A stretch of 64,000 nt of DNA from Branchiostoma floridae (taxonomy: Eukaryota; Chordata; Leptocardii; Amphioxiformes; Branchiostomatidae). Both the position numbers and the translations under genes were made by a program. Where the stretch lies: NCBI RefSeq assembly GCF_000003815.2, contig NC_049984.1, forward strand, positions 16,290,601 to 16,354,600, given 5' to 3'. This document shows positions 59,395-64,000 of the stretch, piece by piece (within the stretch, counting starts at the first letter, position 1; the number at the start of each line of letters is the position of its first letter). The notes under the pieces are model-generated. The model had not been told where the DNA came from and did not search any database. It saw only the letters and a program-made list of their open reading frames with translations.

Positions 59395-60666
59395 CGCTGG
59401 GCTGGAGCGGACCTCTTCCCGGGTGTCACCGCTACCGGGCAGCGCGAGATGGTAGTCGTGGAGGTCAACTCGGTATCGGCCGGACAGAAGTACATGCCGC
59501 ACGGCGGTACGGGGATGGACAGCGGCTACCACAAGCTCATGGGCGAGACGTTTCGTGACACGATTTCCAGCAAGTGCGACCCGTTTCTCCGCAACAAGCC
59601 CCTGGCGGTAGTGCTGGACAAGAACCAACTCGAGAATAGCGCCTACGCCACGGCGCTGGCCGACATCACAAAGGACACAAAGGAGCCTGTGTACCTCGTG
59701 GAGAGTTTCCTGGACCAGCCCAAAGAACACGACATCCGCTGGACGGACGGCATAATGGAGGTCAGAGACGAGGAGGACCAATGGCACGCCGTCAGAGCTG
59801 CCTTCCGTTACGTCACTCAGAAACCGTGGACGCGCATCCCTCTCACCACCAAGACCGTCGTCTTTAACCACATCGCCAGCGATCTGGCCGGAGGAATGAA
59901 CAAGCTTCTGGCCGCCGTGGCGTATGAAGACTTCAACAAGCAGCAGGGAGGCACGGGGCTTCGCATCCGGACCCCCCGTACGTTCCTGCGCGTGACCAAG
60001 GCCCAGATACCGACTGCCGTCCAGGCACTAGGCGGGAAAGCCGTCATCAAGGTCCCTTACAGCATCAACGGACAGGGAGTGTACACCGTGACGTCACAGA
60101 AGGAACTGGACGCGCTGATGGCGTTTGACCTTAGGTACGAGAAGTTCATCGTCCAGGCCCTCATCGGCCACAAGAACTGGTCTAGCTCCCAGTGGCACCA
60201 CGCCTGCACCCTCCCGGACGAAGAGGACAGGGAGTACGTCTTCGATACACGCCTGATGGTCAATGCGACTCCTGACGGTTTCCGGCCGCTCTGCATCTTC
60301 AGTAGACGTGCCCACCTGCCACTGCCAGACAGCTTGGACGGGACCAAGGATTCATGGGAGTACCTCGGCACGAATCTGTCCGTGAAGGACGCCGTCGGCG
60401 GCTGGAATTCGGACACGGAAAGGCTTTTATCCGTGGACAACAAACCATTCGAGACGCTGAAGCTTAACGTGGACAATTTGGTGGACGGCTTCGTTCAAAC
60501 CGTCATGGCGACCACCGCCATCGACAAGATGTGCTGCCGCCTCGTACGGCCGGACAACTCGTTCGACTTCGAAGAATTCGCGGTACTGACGGACGACAAG
60601 AAGATCCTAGAAGAGATCTACGATTTGTCCGACACAGCTGATGACACGACTGTCGTCAATCAGTAG
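59344..60666 (+). pseudogene. Copy E, ATP-grasp-like gene, 5' deleted
   Basis: Homology starts abruptly at 59395 (CGCTGGGCTGGAGCGGAC), inside exon 2; exon 1, the intron and the first ~31 codons of exon 2 are gone, fused to flank DNA. An open frame of 440 codons starts at an ATG in the flank (MVVHRHDNNYDLFKDCN) and runs to TAG at 60664-60666. It keeps RWAGADLFPGV, EVNSVSAGQKYMPHGG and the loop as VIKVPYSINGQGVYTV (Ile-Asn instead of the Asn-Cys of the other copies), has a 3-codon duplication (KDTKEPVY), and shares its C-terminal type (LSVKDAVGG, FETLKLNVDN) with copy C. The frame is undamaged, so an N-terminally altered product is possible if transcribed; I favour a pseudogene. Confidence 0.7.
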
Positions 60667-60767
60667 CACCAGGGCAAAGCACGGAGAGCATATTTCGATG
60701 GTTATTACGTTATGATAGGATCACACTTACAATCCGAGGCACGACCGGGATGTTTGCGGGAACAGTA

Positions 60768-60773
60768 AATAAA
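60768..60773 (+). terminator. Polyadenylation signal behind copy E
   Basis: AATAAA about 100 bp after the stop, as behind copy D. Confidence 0.35.
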
Positions 60774-60937
60774 AAAAATGCATATCAAGAGATGTACACA
60801 AACTATGATAGGACCACATTTACAAACCGGGGCTCGGCAGGATGTCTGCGGAAACAATAGATAAAAAAGAATGCATATATCAAGAGATATACTAGTACGC
60901 AAATTATGATAGGCACATTTATCATGAAAGACCTGGC

Positions 60938-61057
60938 CTGGCACCCAAGAAAGTGCTGGAAGAAGAAGATAGACTAAAGGACAGTGACCGCCTGGCCGCC
61001 ATTCTGGACAGAGATGTCTGGGACAGTATTCGCGAGAACTCCTACACACAAGGATGA
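60938..61057 (+). other. Conserved 40-codon frame behind copy E
   Basis: LAPKKVLEEEDRLKDSDRLA then AILDRDVWDSIRENSYTQG and stop. Confidence 0.3.
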
Positions 61058-62002
61058 ACCGAACTGAACTGACCCAAACCGATCTTTAATTGAGTCAAGA
61101 TATTTCCATCTGATGATGGCAAAAATTCTGTTTGTTTTTAAAATCTAAACTATCGGTAAATAAGACGAACCCGGGTAAACTAGGGCAACCCTAATGTGCT
61201 TTTCCAAACGTGCATAGTAAACAATAGCCACAAAAGACAATTGTAAAGCTGCACATAATACTCTAGTCCAGCTGCCATGACGTGCTCTTGTATATTATGA
61301 ATGTGTTTATATGGCTGCAACGGTGAAATTGTAAATTCACTGGTGATTTTGTACCGAATTGTCAAGTTCAGAACACTACAACGTCCAAATGACGTAATGT
61401 TAATTAATGATCTATTTGTCGATTACTGTAGCTATGATGATGTTACAAATGTTAAGTACTCGGAGGGTGTTCGGTGACAAATAAACATCAACTGGCTATA
61501 AAGTCAAACTGTTCTTTTATGTAAATTCACTGATGATTTTGAGTTTGTACCAAATCGTCAAATTTTGTAGACCGCAATGTCAAATGACGCAATGATCTAT
61601 TTGCCGATTACTGAAGCTATCAGAATATTACATATGTGTAAGTACTCGGAGAATTTTCGATAACAAATCGGTATCAACTGGCTTTTAAGTAGAAACATGT
61701 TCTTTATACTCCTTATCTATGTTATGTTGCATTCTAAACAAGTACTTTTGAAAACATTCTGCATGGGAGACAAAACCTGCACTACGTATACTTCTTCCTT
61801 ACATCAACATCTATCTGACACCAAACAAGTACAAAGATGTACTACTTCTGTAAAAGCTTTTCAGTGATTTCAAAATCGTTCGTGTATTGTAAATTCTCTT
61901 TAACTCCTTGATTTAGTCTTTTAGGTTTTATGCATTTTAAGTTGGAGATATTTGACATCATCAATTCTGCCAAATGCCAATATTCTTCTTTTAATTAATT
62001 TA
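61058..62002. other. 3' flank of copy E, no gene
   Basis: Near-identical to 56421-57359. Confidence 0.7.
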
Positions 62003-62095
62003 CTGATTGATTGATTGATAGATTAACTGATTGATTGATTGATTGACTGGTTGGTTGGTTGGTTGATTGATTAATTGATTAATTGATTGGTTGAT
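62003..62095. repeat. (GATT)n microsatellite
   Basis: GATT/GGTT/AATT tetramers, interrupted. Confidence 0.9.
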
Positions 62096-62668
62096 CTGTT
62101 TACGCCTAAGTTAAGCACGTGTTGACCCAATGACAGCTCGATCGTGCAAGGACTATTTAAACTATTATGTGTACTAGATCATAGCCTGATTCAATCTCGC
62201 ATAAAGCAGCCCGCCCAACATATTATCCACCATCCTCCTAGAGGGGCCAGCTACAGCCCCGGACAGCAGAGTTTGTGTTAGGCTTAGGTTACGTTTCCAA
62301 ACCGGGGTCCGGCCGGGCAGCTTTCGGGAGCGACAAGAACGATACAAAGAACATCAACATACACAAAATGTCAAGATAAGATTCATGGGCACAATATGTG
62401 TATATTTCTAGGTATCCATTTTAACTTTTCGTTTCGTTTCTTAAAACATCACGACCGGACCCCGGTTTGAAATGTGACCTAAGCCTAACACAGACTCTGC
62501 TGTCCGGGGCTGTAGCTGGCCCCTCTAGGAGGATGGTGGATAATATGTTGTGCGGGCTGCTATAAGCGAGATTAGATCAGGCTAGGATCTAGTACACTCA
62601 AAATTATAGATAACCCTTGCACGTGCTGTTATGGGATCACAACACGTGCTTAAACGCGTGAACAGATC
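62096..62668. mobile_element. Foldback element with nested TIR core
   Basis: Left arm from CTGTTTACGCCTAAGTTAAG through GCCAGCTACAGCCCCGGACA pairs with the right arm (TGTCCGGGGCTGTAGCTGGC … CTTAAACGCGTGAACAG), about 215 bp each. The core is a compact CCGGGCC-type MITE (62281-62487). Half-elements with the left arm alone lie at 40200-40400 and 57485-57655, where the repeat reads straight into the type II flank. Confidence 0.8.
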
Positions 62669-62679
62669 TGCGGGGCCGC

Positions 62680-63690
62680 TTAAAGTGGTCGAACTGGTTT
62701 TGCTGCATTTCCCAGGTAAAGCGTCCTGACAAACACTGCGCAGTCAGTCTACAGTAATCATTCAACTACTCAAGATTCCGAAACACTTCCGGAGCGGTGA
62801 ATACGGTTTGTTGATTCTATAATAATAAGTCGTAATTGTTTGTCCCTGCTAGTGCGAAATGGGAACTAGTTTGGCCTAAATGCAAGTACGGTTGTACTGG
62901 CAGTCAGGATTGGAAAAGCCTTCTTAATTTGAGTGGAAATAACGTGAGTCAGGGTCGACAAATACTTCCTAAGGGGATAGTACGTAGTAAAGGACCCCAA
63001 AGTGAATCGATACCTCAAAATCTAAAGCAGGGTGCACAGAGAAGGTGTCAAAATTGAATATATGTGAATACAATCTGCACAATATGTCCAAATGAACATA
63101 TATTTGCTCGATCTCTTTTCCTTCGCTCGTCCGTAGGAGGTCATGGAACTGTAGCCGACGCACATGCAGTGACCCGGTAACAGTATCAACTAAGGTACAA
63201 ATTCACGCTGTTCGAAGAAACCGTGATTGTAATCGAACTTATACAATCTCAAAACTGAACCATTCAGCACGATTTCGAAATTGCTGTTGTGCACCAGTGG
63301 TTGTGCACACGATAATAACTACGGCCTTTTCAATTACTGTAACACACTATACCCGAACTACTATTAGTGACAGGGTCAATTAAGGATAAATACTGTGTCA
63401 TGTGACCTTACGTAAGACACAAAGTGTCGGGCTTGCAAAAAAGACTCTTGCGGAATGCTCCCATGTCGTAGTGTGTGTTATTAAAAAGTACGTGGAACCT
63501 TGAGTTCAGGAAATAATTTTTCATGCGGCTGAATGGGCAAGAACTGTATTGGTTTCGTTCCCGTCCATGGGCCCGCCATTTTGTTTCCCAACAGAGTGGA
63601 TGGGGTGTACAATGGGAAGGGATGTCGCCATTTTTACAGGTTTGTGATAGCAGAACCAGTATTGGATAAGGTCCAGTCTTTGAGTGCCTC
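62680..63690. promoter_or_regulatory. Type II 5' flank of a sixth copy (F)
   Basis: Matches the flank of copy B and C, including GCCCGCCATTTTG (63571-63583) and the GTGATAGCAGAACC segment. The gene body would lie beyond the window end. Confidence 0.5.
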
Positions 63691-64000
63691 CACTTTGTTT
63701 AAAACCCACCTGAGAAAACACATATTTAGATGCGAAATGCACCAGAAGTTGAGAAAACGCATATGTTGTGTCCTCGAACAAAAGATTGTCACAACAGCAA
63801 TTCTAATGTCCGAATCCGGTATTCGAATCTTCAACCGTGCCATATTCGGTAAGTTCGAAATAGTTCGATTTACTCGAAGGAAGCCTGTGTGATACAACTT
63901 TAGAACTTGTGTGATACGGAAAGTTATCACATGGTCCGGAACACCCGTATCGAACGTTTTCGCGTCACAGGTATGACATAATATTGCTAAATACCATTTC
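63691..64000 (+). other. Insertion in the F flank, possibly LINE-derived
   Basis: Homology to the other flanks stops at CCTCCACTTTGTTT. The following frame (LFKTHLRKHIF…) looks like the C-terminal end of a non-LTR reverse transcriptase ORF, but it is too short to be sure. Confidence 0.25.

Noticed and set aside
63521-63930. Frames near the right end (86-119 codons)
   Set aside because: They lie in the type II flank and are not kept in the flanks of B and C.

Overview
The window looks like nuclear DNA of an invertebrate chordate, most probably a cephalochordate (Branchiostoma-like amphioxus). Genes are intron-containing with GT/AG junctions. Intergenic DNA is packed with short inverted-repeat elements (MITEs), tRNA-derived SINEs, minisatellites and non-LTR retrotransposon pieces. 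There is one RING/B-box/NHL (TRIM-type) gene. The organism call is inference; no ribosomal or Hox marker is present.

Layout. 1-5.7 kb: a 156-bp repeat is split by a TIR-bearing DNA element, which is itself split by a 5'-truncated LINE with a perfect 14-bp target-site duplication. 5.7-12.7 kb: SINEs, a three-unit 243-bp tandem repeat with octamer motifs, a possible terminal exon and a MITE. 12.7-16.2 kb: no convincing gene. 16.2-19.7 kb: the TRIM-NHL gene, with an unexplained frame problem in its middle. 19.7-24 kb: mostly empty, with a hAT-like MITE.

24-64 kb: a tandem array of one gene family, with five copies (A to E here) and the 5' flank of a sixth (F). The two-exon gene encodes a protein of about 490 residues. 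No literature function is recognised. Motif order (an E-V-N-S-x-x-G metal-type motif N-terminal to a V-I-K-V-P-x-x-N-x-G-Q-G-V loop) suggests a circularly permuted ATP-grasp fold, hence a possible ATP-dependent ligase. Copies B (34151-35843) and D (54143-56033) are intact. A has lost splice signals and frame. C is broken by a frameshift and by a 1.27-kb TIR element flanked by a perfect 324-bp duplication. E has lost exon 1 by deletion. The array arose by block duplication (A-B-C and D-E-F, judged from two kinds of 5' flank) and shows mosaicism suggestive of gene conversion.

Between array copies lie a 30-bp minisatellite (37.9-38.6 kb), two small candidate genes (38.9-40.0 kb), a 4.8-kb almost perfect palindrome with 6-bp target duplications (47.2-52.0 kb) whose empty site survives in the sister block, and several MITEs with recognisable target duplications. 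The array is the best candidate for an undescribed system; the nested and palindromic elements are the best structural oddities.
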